A DNA stretch of 64,000 bases, from contig CP058896.1 of assembly GCA_013415865.1 (NCBI GenBank), positions 1,283,957 through 1,347,956 on the forward strand. Reading direction: 5' to 3'. The first letter of the stretch is position 1; every line of letters begins with the position of its first letter. Shown here piece by piece: positions 52,408-60,734 of the stretch. Under the pieces are notes generated by a model, which ran no database searches, was not told the DNA's origin, and saw only the letters and a list, made by a program, of their open reading frames with translations. The position numbers and the translations under genes are program-made. Source of the DNA: Methanomassiliicoccales archaeon. GTDB lineage: Archaea > Thermoplasmatota > Thermoplasmata > Methanomassiliicoccales > UBA472.

Positions 52408-53354
52408 TCCCCTGATGCCCTCCTTGCCTGTGTCGCCGCCCTGTGCGCCATAGCCAGCACATCGGTCGACGGGTCGGACAGAAATCTTTGGACCTGTTCC
52501 GATGCGAAGCCAAGGGAGACATTGTTCCCGACCGAGACATAGTATCTTCTCCCCCTTGCCAGCACAACACGGCCCACGACCTCCCCCTCCAATGATATGT
52601 CGCCTTCATTCGAGACTTGTCCAGATAGAAGTGACTTCGCCACCCCCACCGTCCGAAGACCTGTCCTCACCCCCAGATGGGAAGCGATCCCGAACCTCCG
52701 AGGGTGAAGCCTTCCCTGTCCGTCCACAAGGACCAAGGCGCGCTCCACCCCATCCAAGAGCCTGAGATAGGCGGGCATCTCCCTGAAGCTGAGATATCCA
52801 GGGATGTAAGGGAACCGGACCTTCGTCTTGACGGTCCTTATCGTCGTCCTACCGCTTTCCACATCCAATATCACGCACGACGCATAGGCATCGTTGCCAT
52901 CATATGAGATGTCCAGCCCTACCAACTTATCTAACGTCTCGTCCGGACCATCTGTGACGACAAGAGAGGCGCATCTTGTCTGCATCTCCCTCAATCTTCT
53001 CAATATCGGGTCGATGTCAAAGTCCTTGAATCGCACTTTTTCAAGGTCTTTGACCATACCATCCGTCACATTCACGCCCTCGTCGGTTAGCAATCCTGCC
53101 TTAATATCCGTCCCCTTACCGTGGCCATTGTACCAACCGACCCTTCCATCGCCATATACGACCCTATGGCATGGCACGGTCATCGGCATCGGGTTATGTG
53201 ATAGAGTGGCCCCTACCGCCCTTGAGGCTGAGACATCGCCCAACGCCCTGGCGATGTCGCCATATGTGGTGACCATGCCTTTAGGGACCTGGGACGTCGC
53301 CTTGAATATCAGATGCTCAAGGTCGACCTCATCAAGGTCTTCACGATGGATCAT
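52404..53354 (-). CDS. Fused O6-alkylguanine-DNA alkyltransferase - endonuclease V
   Basis: Residues 8-95 form the alkyltransferase: VPKGMVTTYGDIARALG, RAVGATLSHNP and the alkyl acceptor MTVPCHRV at C62. From residue ~120 the endonuclease V domain follows: VGLDISYDG with D148, IPGYLSFREMPA, LVDGQGRLHPRRFGIASHLG and GVAKSLLSG. One protein thus repairs alkylated guanine and cuts at deaminated adenine. The same domain order was described in Ferroplasma acidarmanus, a thermoplasmatal archaeon. The AGT part lacks the usual N-terminal domain. It overlaps panE by 4 bases. Confidence 0.93.
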   Translation of the reverse strand: MIHREDLDEVDLEHLIFKATSQVPKGMVTTYGDIARALGDVSASRAVGATLSHNPMPMTVPCHRVVYGDGRVGWYNGHGKGTDIKAGLLTDEGVNVTDGMVKDLEKVRFKDFDIDPILRRLREMQTRCASLVVTDGPDETLDKLVGLDISYDGNDAYASCVILDVESGRTTIRTVKTKVRFPYIPGYLSFREMPAYLRLLDGVERALVLVDGQGRLHPRRFGIASHLGVRTGLRTVGVAKSLLSGQVSNEGDISLEGEVVGRVVLARGRRYYVSVGNNVSLGFASEQVQRFLSDPSTDVLAMAHRAATQARRASGE

Positions 53355-53391
53355 GTCCCTTGGATTGACCGATAGGGATAATTAATTGTTG

Positions 53392-54798
53392 TCATCTCGG
53401 TCCGCCCTCGTCCACAAGAAAGACGATCGCCGCGCTGACCACCAGCAATATTGATACGACGATCGTGGGTACGAACCAGCTCCCGGTCCAATCCCGCAAA
53501 GCTCCAGAGAGCACGGGGGATAACAGGGCCCCGAACTCGGCCACGAGGTTCCACATCCCAAAGGTCTGCGCCATCATGCCCTTCGGGGCAAGGTCAGAGG
53601 TCATGGTCATGTGCGCCGTCTGCAGGGCAGAGAAAAGCACTCCGATGATGAAAAGGAGGGATGCGATGCCCTTCAGGCCCACAGACCCTTCTGAGACCCC
53701 TATGGCCAATACAAACACCAGCGCCCCCACGGCCAGACATATGCTCACATACACCCGACCCCTCCCTTTACCACGTGCCATAGAAATGTCGCAGATCTTT
53801 CCACCCAGAGGATATCCTATAATGCTGGCGACCCCGAAGAGACCGGCGTACATCGCTGAACCCGCTATCCCTATGCTGGAGGACTCTGAGACGACAAGGA
53901 TGGACCAGAAGCCAAAGAACCATAACGTATAGAGTATCGGTATGGCCGAGATGTACATCATCAACAATCTCCTGTCCTTTAGCACTGGCGCACTGACCCT
54001 TCCTAACCTAAGATAGATCAGATAGACCAAAGTGGATGCAAGGAGGACGATAGCAATGGTCTGTTCGACGCCTCCCCATCCGAGCAACAATGTCGTCTGG
54101 AACACCACCATGATCGCACCAAGCAAGACCGAGGAGATCAATATCAGGGAGGCCAAAGGTCGCCATAACTTGGTACCCCTCTCCTTCTCTGGAGATAGGA
54201 CCTTCTTTAGCCCCAATGAGACAACCATGGTGATCGGGGCGAAGACAAGGAAAGGGGCGGTCCAGGCGACATCTTTGCCCCAGATCTCTGAAAAAATATC
54301 GATCATCCATGGCGTGAGCACGGTCGCCGCTGTCAGACCTAAGGCAAGGCCTACAAAGACCACTCCCATGGCAAGACCCTTTTTCTCCTTAGGCGTGACC
54401 TCATCGATGACCGCCCTATCGTTGGAGTAGTAAGCGCCCTCTCCCAGGCCTGTAAGCACCCTCATAGCGACAAAACCCGTCAAGGACCTTGTGAACGCAC
54501 TGGCCAAGGTCGTGACCCCTGCCCAAGCGGTGCTGATGACCAGCATCCATCTCCTTCCATACCGGTCGCCGAGAAAGCCGGCAGGGTATTGTGTGAGCAT
54601 GTAGCCGGCAAAGAACATGGAACCTATCATCCCGCCGATCGCATGTTCCATCGGTACCTCGGCCAAGAACCCCACATCGTTGATCATCATCCAGGAGACC
54701 ACTGGTCCTGTGATGCTCCTGTCGATATAGCAGACCATCCACGCCAGGAACAACCAGGCCCAGACACCATGATATGGTTCAAATTTGAACGGCCTCAT
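53392..54798 (-). CDS. MFS transporter
   Basis: Twelve predicted membrane segments and the major-facilitator motif after helix 2: GFLGDRYGRRWMLVIS (G-x3-D/R-x-G-R-R). It has SITGPVVSWMMI in the first segment and a cytosolic loop of ALGLKKVLSPEKERGTK type. The substrate is not deducible. ATG 54798 is used: GGAGG lies 7 nt upstream; the longer frame upstream to 54873 is out of context. Confidence 0.85.
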   Translation of the reverse strand: MRPFKFEPYHGVWAWLFLAWMVCYIDRSITGPVVSWMMINDVGFLAEVPMEHAIGGMIGSMFFAGYMLTQYPAGFLGDRYGRRWMLVISTAWAGVTTLASAFTRSLTGFVAMRVLTGLGEGAYYSNDRAVIDEVTPKEKKGLAMGVVFVGLALGLTAATVLTPWMIDIFSEIWGKDVAWTAPFLVFAPITMVVSLGLKKVLSPEKERGTKLWRPLASLILISSVLLGAIMVVFQTTLLLGWGGVEQTIAIVLLASTLVYLIYLRLGRVSAPVLKDRRLLMMYISAIPILYTLWFFGFWSILVVSESSSIGIAGSAMYAGLFGVASIIGYPLGGKICDISMARGKGRGRVYVSICLAVGALVFVLAIGVSEGSVGLKGIASLLFIIGVLFSALQTAHMTMTSDLAPKGMMAQTFGMWNLVAEFGALLSPVLSGALRDWTGSWFVPTIVVSILLVVSAAIVFLVDEGGPR

Positions 54799-54903
54799 GA
54801 GCCAACCTCCTCGGCCGTTTCCTGGTTGGCTGAGGCTGGAAACGGAAAAACAATGCCTAGGTCTCGCGAGCATCTAGGCAATACTTAAAAATTAAGGGTC
54901 AGC

Positions 54904-55401
54904 TCACGCTCCTCTATATTTCTGATAGAAGAACAGGTCATCATGTTCTTTCCTGCTCCTCGGCTCCGGGTTCTCGGCCGGGTATCCGATCGCCATACAT
55001 ACAGTGATGACCTTAGTCTTTGGGACATTGAGGAATTCTGCCAGCCTCTCCTGGTCGAAGGCACCTATCCAGCAGGTCCCTAGTCCCATGTCCGTGGCAG
55101 CAAGAGATACATGGTCCAGAGCTATGGTCACGTCCACCTTGGCCCACTTCTGTTGCGGGTCATCGATCCCCACAAGAAATGCGCTGCAGTCCTCGATGAA
55201 CTTCTGGTTCTTGCACAAGGGCACGAGCTCAGTTATCCTCTTCCTGTCGGTGACCACCACCATCTCCCAAGGCTGTCGATTCGCCCCAGAGGGGGCCAGG
55301 CGCGCCATCTCGAGCAGCTCCTCGAGATCGTCTGTAGGGATATCTTTCCTGATGAACTTCCTGATGCTCCTTCTCGCCCTGATGGCCTGCCTTACATCCA
55401 T
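54904..55401 (-). CDS. Nitroreductase-family FMN protein
   Basis: The start MDVRQAIRARRSIRKF and PSGANRQPWEMVVV are the FMN-binding motifs; DVTIALDHVSLAATDMGLGTCWIGAFD and MAIGYPAE follow. The 165-residue length matches the short nitroreductase type. Natural substrates range from quinones to flavins. The gene stands alone; the MFS transporter start is about 100 bases away and both are minus strand. Confidence 0.9.
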   Translation of the reverse strand: MDVRQAIRARRSIRKFIRKDIPTDDLEELLEMARLAPSGANRQPWEMVVVTDRKRITELVPLCKNQKFIEDCSAFLVGIDDPQQKWAKVDVTIALDHVSLAATDMGLGTCWIGAFDQERLAEFLNVPKTKVITVCMAIGYPAENPEPRSRKEHDDLFFYQKYRGA

Positions 55402-55485
55402 ATGATCTCACCTGTTAACATTATGTATTGTAGATGATATTTAAATTATGAAAAGGAAAAGGTTTAGGGCAACGATTGGGCCTCA

Positions 55486-57021
55486 TCACTTGCCTTCGGT
55501 CTTGAGATAGACAACGCGCTGTGGGAAGGGGATCTCGACCTTGTTCTCTTTGAACTTACGGTACAATATCTCCCTGAACTCAGATGCCGCCCTCCACTTG
55601 TTCGGGGCCGCGTCGATCGGTATGAAGATCTTCATGTTGATCGATGAGTCAGCGAAGTCGCTCAGCCTTATAGCTGGGACCTTCTCCTTGTTCGAGTTGG
55701 CCATCTCAGAGAACGCTTCCAGCATTAGCTTCTTAACAAGCTCGATGTCAGACCCATAGGCGACGCCGATCGAGACTGCTATGGTAAGCCCCCTGTCGGG
55801 CATGACCGCGTTGACGATCTTGTTGTTCGCCATCTGGTCGTTCGGAATGACGATGAGCTGGTTGTTCGTGGTGTCCAACAGTTCAGTTGCCCTGAGGCCG
55901 ATGTGCTTGACCTCTGCAAAATCACCGCTCTCCAGCATAAGGAGGTCTCCGATCTTGAAGGGGCGGTCGATCAAGAGCTGTATGCCAGCGAAGAAGTTGG
56001 CCAAGGTGGACTGTGCCGCCAGACCAACGACCAGACCTAGGAACCCCGCCCCGGCCAGGAGCACGGTCAGGTCATATCCAAGTATCTGGAATATCAGCAT
56101 TAGCGCCAAGAACGGGAATACGATCATCCCTATCTTCTCCAATACCGGTATCAGTACGTCATCAAGCTCCGTCTCCGTCTTCTTCGCGAATTTTTTTGCG
56201 TAGTACAGGACGATCTCATCGTAAATCTTATAGGCGAGCCAAGCGCCGATCAGGACAAGGGCTATCGCGTAGAGCATCTCGATGTCCGCCACCATTTTCT
56301 GCGATATGTCCAAGATCTCGATGGAGCTCACAGACCCGATAAGGACTATCAACAGGAACAAAGGCATCCTGAGGATGTGAAGGATGATGTCGTCCAGTTC
56401 AGTCTCGGTCTTTCTTGTTAGAAGATGCACGGTAGGATCTACGATGAAGTAGAAGGCGAACCCTATGCCCAACCATATCAATACACTGACCAGGAATGCC
56501 CCTGTGTTGGTGTTCAAAGGTTCTGGCAGGTTATTGTCCCAGATATGGAGGATCTTGTTCGCACCTGCATCGACGCCGAATATGGATACCACATCAAGTT
56601 CGACCTCGACCGTATTGACCGTGACATTCGAGGGCGAGCTCATGTCGGTCGCGGTGAAGTTCACGAGGAAGGTCTTTTTAAAATCTGAGACCTCCCTTCC
56701 CGCGGTGAACGTCACGACCATGGATGCTGATTCCATCGGGCCGAGCGTGATGAAATCGTCCTCGAACTCCGCCGTCACCCCGTTGTAAGAGACGGGATCG
56801 ACCGTGCCCTTGACAACGACGGGCTCGCTGCCATTATTATAAATGACCCATTCAAAGACCTGACTGGTATCTGCATCAAGCTCTCTATATGGACCGGACT
56901 GTGGAAGGATATTGATCTCTCCTGCAGATGACGCTGGGGAGATTACCATCAGCACCAGCAGCACCAGCATCAACGACGCTATCAACATGGGCGCCCTGCG
57001 TACCTTGAAATCGGAGTTCAT
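55486..57021 (-). CDS. MscS-family mechanosensitive channel with extracellular domain
   Basis: The protein has a signal-like hydrophobic segment (residues 10-32), a beta-rich outer domain (about 35-150, with NFTATD and NVTVNT repeats, CARDB/NEW3-like), then five or so membrane helices and the MscS core. The pore helix is TVLLAGAGFLGLVVGLAAQSTLANFFAGIQLL, and the cytosolic domain includes TNNQLIVIPNDQM. A short repeat K-TETELDD occurs at two loops about 70 residues apart, suggesting internal duplication. 511 residues. It releases osmolytes under hypo-osmotic shock. Confidence 0.9.
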   Translation of the reverse strand: MNSDFKVRRAPMLIASLMLVLLVLMVISPASSAGEINILPQSGPYRELDADTSQVFEWVIYNNGSEPVVVKGTVDPVSYNGVTAEFEDDFITLGPMESASMVVTFTAGREVSDFKKTFLVNFTATDMSSPSNVTVNTVEVELDVVSIFGVDAGANKILHIWDNNLPEPLNTNTGAFLVSVLIWLGIGFAFYFIVDPTVHLLTRKTETELDDIILHILRMPLFLLIVLIGSVSSIEILDISQKMVADIEMLYAIALVLIGAWLAYKIYDEIVLYYAKKFAKKTETELDDVLIPVLEKIGMIVFPFLALMLIFQILGYDLTVLLAGAGFLGLVVGLAAQSTLANFFAGIQLLIDRPFKIGDLLMLESGDFAEVKHIGLRATELLDTTNNQLIVIPNDQMANNKIVNAVMPDRGLTIAVSIGVAYGSDIELVKKLMLEAFSEMANSNKEKVPAIRLSDFADSSINMKIFIPIDAAPNKWRAASEFREILYRKFKENKVEIPFPQRVVYLKTEGK

Positions 57022-57119
57022 TTGCTCCTAACCTCCATTTTTCCGAGGGCGCATAACTTATCCCATATTTTAATAGAATTGCCGATGCAAAGTTACCTTT
57101 TTTGATATCCGCCGAGAAA

Positions 57120-57129
57120 TGTATATATC
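57120..57129 (+). promoter_or_regulatory. TATA box for the prepilin peptidase gene
   Basis: TGTATATATC lies 23-32 bases before ATG 57152, the standard distance for a leaderless archaeal transcript. The first ATG of the longer frame (57119) lies inside this box and is therefore unlikely. Confidence 0.65.
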
Positions 57130-57151
57130 GTGTCCATGGGTTATTGGCCGT

Positions 57152-58033
57152 ATGGACTGGATGCCCATTTTGCGCCTCGCTGTCGCGCTCTCCGCCCTGG
57201 CATATGGTTCTTACACGGATTGGAGGACCAGGACGGCACCGGACTCCTGTTGGCTTGCAATGGGCGCTGCAGGATTGATCATATTGGCCACAGAGATGGT
57301 CGAAGAGGATTGGGACCCCGCCCTTCTGCTCATGCTCATCCCGATCGGTTGGTTCTTTTTCGACCTATTGATCGAGAGAAGGGGGATCTTCGAGGGAGGT
57401 GTGAACGTACCCCCTCTTGCATTATATGTCGTCAGTATGGCGATCATCGCATGGTTTTTCCTCGACCATTACCATGAGGAGAGGTTCTGGGCGCTGCTGT
57501 CGGTCCCGCTCATGTTCCTGTTGTATTTTGTCCTCTACATAATCGATGTGATAAAGGGAGGCGCGGACGCAAAGGCGTTGATAGCCCTCTCCCTTTTGAT
57601 ACCGTGGTACCCTGTAATGGACGGACTTCCGTTGTTGCCGCTGCCAAGTGATGTTGCCCAATACATCATGCCTTTCTCTTTGCTCACGTTGTTCTATGGA
57701 GCGATATTGACGATGGTGGTCCCGGTCTATTATTTCATATTGAACATGGTCAGGGGGGACCGTCGATTCCCTTCCATGTTCTTCGGTGTTCGAATGGACA
57801 TATCTGAGGCAAAAAAGAGGTTCGTATGGCCGATGGATTATATCGACGGCGATGAGGTGAGGACATCATCTTTGCCGAAAGGGCCTGAATCATTGGAAGA
57901 GCATTTCGCATCCCTCGAGAGCAAGGGGCTCACAAGGATATGGGTCACACCAAAGATCCCCATGTTGATCCCCCTCACCCTTGGGCTGGTCATCGCCGCG
58001 GTCGTGGGCAACGTAATATTCTTCTTCATTTAG
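57152..58033 (+). CDS. Archaeal prepilin peptidase (A24 aspartic protease)
   Basis: The first catalytic Asp is in YGSYTDWRTRTAPD and the second in KGGADAKALIALSLLIPW (G-x-x-D). About seven membrane segments. Such peptidases (PibD/FlaK) cut class III signal peptides of archaellins and pilins at the inner face of the membrane. No archaellum or pilus genes are in the window. The C-terminal extension (residues ~220-293) has a polar domain and one final helix. The start is ATG 57152 from the TATA position. It overlaps the EndoIII-like gene end by 8 bases. Confidence 0.88.
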   Translation: MDWMPILRLAVALSALAYGSYTDWRTRTAPDSCWLAMGAAGLIILATEMVEEDWDPALLLMLIPIGWFFFDLLIERRGIFEGGVNVPPLALYVVSMAIIAWFFLDHYHEERFWALLSVPLMFLLYFVLYIIDVIKGGADAKALIALSLLIPWYPVMDGLPLLPLPSDVAQYIMPFSLLTLFYGAILTMVVPVYYFILNMVRGDRRFPSMFFGVRMDISEAKKRFVWPMDYIDGDEVRTSSLPKGPESLEEHFASLESKGLTRIWVTPKIPMLIPLTLGLVIAAVVGNVIFFFI

Positions 58034-58667
58034 AGCTGGAAGGACACCCTCCAGAAAGAGCACAGGCCTCGCATCTAGGCCTGGACAAGCACACCGTCTT
58101 GCAATGCTGTACGCAGAGCGCATAGAACTCCCGATAATCCTGTACGGTACATGGGAGCCTGCTCTCGACGAACCTTTTAACCTCTCCGTAGCTAGTCTGT
58201 TCGAGCGCCCCTGTCCTGGTAAGAACCCTTGCCACGTAGGATGCGGCGACAAAGGAAGGCTTTCCCGCCGCGAACAGGATTATGGTGTCCGCCGTCTCCT
58301 CACCGATGCCCTTGATGGAGAGCAGGTCTTTTCGCAGTATGGCCAAATCCCGATCGAGGAAACTTCGCACATCCCCATCGTGGTTCTCTATCAAGTATCT
58401 CGCTATGGACCTGAGACGGTTCGCCTTCTGATTGTAAAAACCTGTTGGTCGCACCGTGCTCTCGAGCTCCCCATCTGAGGTCGCCAATGTCCTGAGGTCC
58501 AAAAGTCCCTTCCTCCTCATGCTGTCAAGGACCTTTGTCACCGTTTCCCACGTCGTCTGCTGGGTCAATATCGCCCCCACTATGACCTCGAACGGGGACT
58601 CAGAGGGCCACCAATCCTTCACATCGTATAATGCGGACATCTTTTTTCTCATCTCATCGATGTCCAT
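58026..58667 (-). CDS. Endonuclease III-like HhH-GPD protein, catalytic Asp replaced
   Basis: The helix-hairpin-helix is LLSIKGIGEETADTIILFA and the iron-sulfur loop is CKTVCLSRPRCEACALSGGC. The canonical P-x-F-V-V-D-A-Y motif reads PSFVAASYVARV, so the catalytic Asp is Ala. The Lys used in bifunctional enzymes is Glu, as also in related archaeal glycosylases. The protein may be inactive, bind lesions without cutting, or use another residue. ATG 58667 follows GAGGTG; GTG 58673 is an alternative. It lies downstream of the AmmeMemoRadiSam-type gene. Confidence 0.8.
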   Translation of the reverse strand: MDIDEMRKKMSALYDVKDWWPSESPFEVIVGAILTQQTTWETVTKVLDSMRRKGLLDLRTLATSDGELESTVRPTGFYNQKANRLRSIARYLIENHDGDVRSFLDRDLAILRKDLLSIKGIGEETADTIILFAAGKPSFVAASYVARVLTRTGALEQTSYGEVKRFVESRLPCTVQDYREFYALCVQHCKTVCLSRPRCEACALSGGCPSSSK

Positions 58668-58676
58668 ATGCACACC

Positions 58677-59672
58677 TCAAAGGACGAGGCCTAAAGAGGC
58701 CCCGCATTTGGAACATTTACCGTCTCTCACCCCTACCATGCGTATGGAAAATCCAGACCGCTTTATCGCCAAAGAACCACAGTCAGGGCAATAGGTGCTC
58801 TCGTGGTCCGAAGGCATGTTCCCCACGTAAACGAACTTGAGCCCCCTCCCTTTGGCGATATCATACGCCCTCTCCATGGTCGCCGATGGCGTCGGTGGTA
58901 CGTCCATCATCCTGTAATCGGGGTGGAACCTGGAGAAATGTATGGGCATGCCCGGGTCGATCGACATCGCCCATTCGCAGAACCGTCCAACCTCGTCCGC
59001 ACCGTCGTTCTTATTAGTAATGACCAGATAGGTCAGCTCCACATGCATTCCCAGCTCCTTTGCCGTTCTGACCGTGTCCAATACTGGCTGTAGCTTTGCC
59101 TTGCATATTTTCTTATAAAACTCCTCGTTGAAGCCCTTGACATCGATGTTGATGGCATCAACGATGCCTTTGAGCTCCCTGAGCGGGCCCTCATTGATGT
59201 ACCCGTTCGTCACGAAGCCCGTAAAGAACCCATGGTCTTTACAGAGCCTGCCCGAATCGATGACGAACTCTGTCCACATCGTCGGTTCATTATACGTCCA
59301 GGCAACTCCTTGGCCGTCATAGTTCCTCACAAGTTCTGGGACCTTCTCTGGTGGAACATCCCTTAGAAAAAATGATGAGGGGCCGGCCTGAGAGATGGCA
59401 TAGTTCTGGCAATGAAGACATCCAAGGTTGCATCCGACGCTCCCGAACGATAACATGGTCTTTCCTGGCTTGAAGTGGAAGAAAGGCTTCTTTTCGACCG
59501 GGTCCAGTCCTATGGAGGAAACTTTGCCGTATGTCAGGGCGATCAGCCTACCTCCGACATTCGTCCTGACCTTACAGGTCCCAGCCCTTCCTTCAGCGAT
59601 CAGGCAAAGGTGGGGACAGAGTCTACAACGGACCTTGTCCCCCTCTTTCTCCCAGAACAACGCCTCGTGCAT
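58677..59672 (-). CDS. amrS: AmmeMemoRadiSam system radical SAM enzyme (AmrS/PflA-like)
   Basis: An early zinc ribbon-like part (RCRLCPHLCLIAEGRAGTC) comes before the radical-SAM motif CNLGCLHC. Later motifs are FHFKPGKTMLSFGSVG, AWTYNEPT and GFVTNGY. The end has another Cys4 ribbon (CPDCG and CSKCG). Family members act with two partner proteins (AMMECR1 and Memo), neither seen here. The start ATG 59672 lies 4 bases after the thiL stop and has AAAGGA upstream; longer frames overlap thiL. Confidence 0.85.
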   Translation of the reverse strand: MHEALFWEKEGDKVRCRLCPHLCLIAEGRAGTCKVRTNVGGRLIALTYGKVSSIGLDPVEKKPFFHFKPGKTMLSFGSVGCNLGCLHCQNYAISQAGPSSFFLRDVPPEKVPELVRNYDGQGVAWTYNEPTMWTEFVIDSGRLCKDHGFFTGFVTNGYINEGPLRELKGIVDAINIDVKGFNEEFYKKICKAKLQPVLDTVRTAKELGMHVELTYLVITNKNDGADEVGRFCEWAMSIDPGMPIHFSRFHPDYRMMDVPPTPSATMERAYDIAKGRGLKFVYVGNMPSDHESTYCPDCGSLAIKRSGFSIRMVGVRDGKCSKCGASLGLVL

Positions 59673-59676
59673 ATGA

Positions 59677-60636
59677 TCATCCTTTGAAGTGCTCATACCC
59701 CTTCCTTGGTAAATGATCATAAGGGCCATCCACCAACACTATGGCCTCCGGTTCCACGGCCCTACCTATCACTTTGAACCCATCCCCAAGCATAGACCTC
59801 AACTTCCCCAGCTCCGACGGGTCAACCGTGAACAAAAGCTGATAATCCCCACCGCTGAACAAGGCCACCTCCTCTGTCGGTACGCCCATCCTCCTGCAGA
59901 CCCTCGCCGCCGAGGGGTCGATAGGAATATCTTTCATAAAGACCTCGAACCCGACACGGCTCGCCCCAGCAAGCTCGTGTACCGACATGGCCAGACCATC
60001 GGACGTGTCCATGCATGATGTGACAGCACCGGACGATGACATTATCGTCCCCTCCTTGATGCGGGGCCGAGGCTCTAGAGCAGCGGACCTGGCCTTTTCA
60101 TCGAACTCATCAAGGTCCATCTCTAGGAACCCAGCTCCCGCCAGCCCGACCGTCCCTGTGACAGCAAGGAGGTCCCCTGGTCTTGCGCCGGACCTTCTCA
60201 ACAGCCCATCGGACCTTACGATCCCAAATGAGGTGCCCGCGATCGTTATCTCTGGCGTCTCCTTCGTGTCCCCTCCAAGATAGCTGGCGCTCGCCCATCC
60301 GCAGCACTCCATGATGCCATCGACGATCTCCATCATCGACGTGTTGTCGAGCTCGCGGGGAAGGCCCATGGCCATGACGACCCCGATCGGAGTGGCCCCC
60401 ATGGCCGCAAGATCGCTCAGGTTCACCGCCGTCGCCATCCAACCGATCTGCCTGAAGGTCATGCGGTCAGGGATATGCGTCCTCTTTGAGATGAGGTCGG
60501 TGCTGACAACCAGGTATCTGGAGCCAAGCCTGATGCATGCCGCGTCGTCGCCCACCCCCATCACACCTTGTGATGCCAGCCTGGATATGACCTCCCCTAC
60601 CACCGCTTTTTCTCCCAGGTCGCTAAGCCTAGACAT
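59677..60636 (-). CDS. thiL: Thiamine-monophosphate kinase
   Basis: Signatures: VGVGDDAACIR, VSTDLISKRTH, NLSDLAAMGATPIGVVMAMGLP and CMDTSDGLAMSVHEL, SGGDYQLLFTV. About 319 residues. It makes thiamine diphosphate, the cofactor of the acetolactate synthases in this window. ATG 60636 is favoured because a TATA-like AGGTTTAATC lies about 27 bases upstream; the frame to 60684 extends past it. Confidence 0.92.
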   Translation of the reverse strand: MSRLSDLGEKAVVGEVISRLASQGVMGVGDDAACIRLGSRYLVVSTDLISKRTHIPDRMTFRQIGWMATAVNLSDLAAMGATPIGVVMAMGLPRELDNTSMMEIVDGIMECCGWASASYLGGDTKETPEITIAGTSFGIVRSDGLLRRSGARPGDLLAVTGTVGLAGAGFLEMDLDEFDEKARSAALEPRPRIKEGTIMSSSGAVTSCMDTSDGLAMSVHELAGASRVGFEVFMKDIPIDPSAARVCRRMGVPTEEVALFSGGDYQLLFTVDPSELGKLRSMLGDGFKVIGRAVEPEAIVLVDGPYDHLPRKGYEHFKG

Positions 60637-60660
60637 CGTTTTAACATATGTCCGCTCCCC

Positions 60661-60670
60661 GATTAAACCT
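60661..60670 (-). promoter_or_regulatory. TATA box for thiL
   Basis: On the minus strand AGGTTTAATC is 25-34 bases before ATG 60636. The same core GGTTTAAT occurs on the opposite strand for larA, making a compact back-to-back promoter. Confidence 0.55.
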
Positions 60671-60700
60671 TTATCTGGCACCATGCTCGTTGTTAAAAAC

Positions 60701-60710
60701 GGTTTAATAG
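60701..60710 (+). promoter_or_regulatory. TATA box for larA
   Basis: GGTTTAATAG lies 25-34 bases before ATG 60735, right for a leaderless transcript. Confidence 0.6.
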
Positions 60711-60734
60711 ACGGGCCTCGATTGTCTCGCTCAG

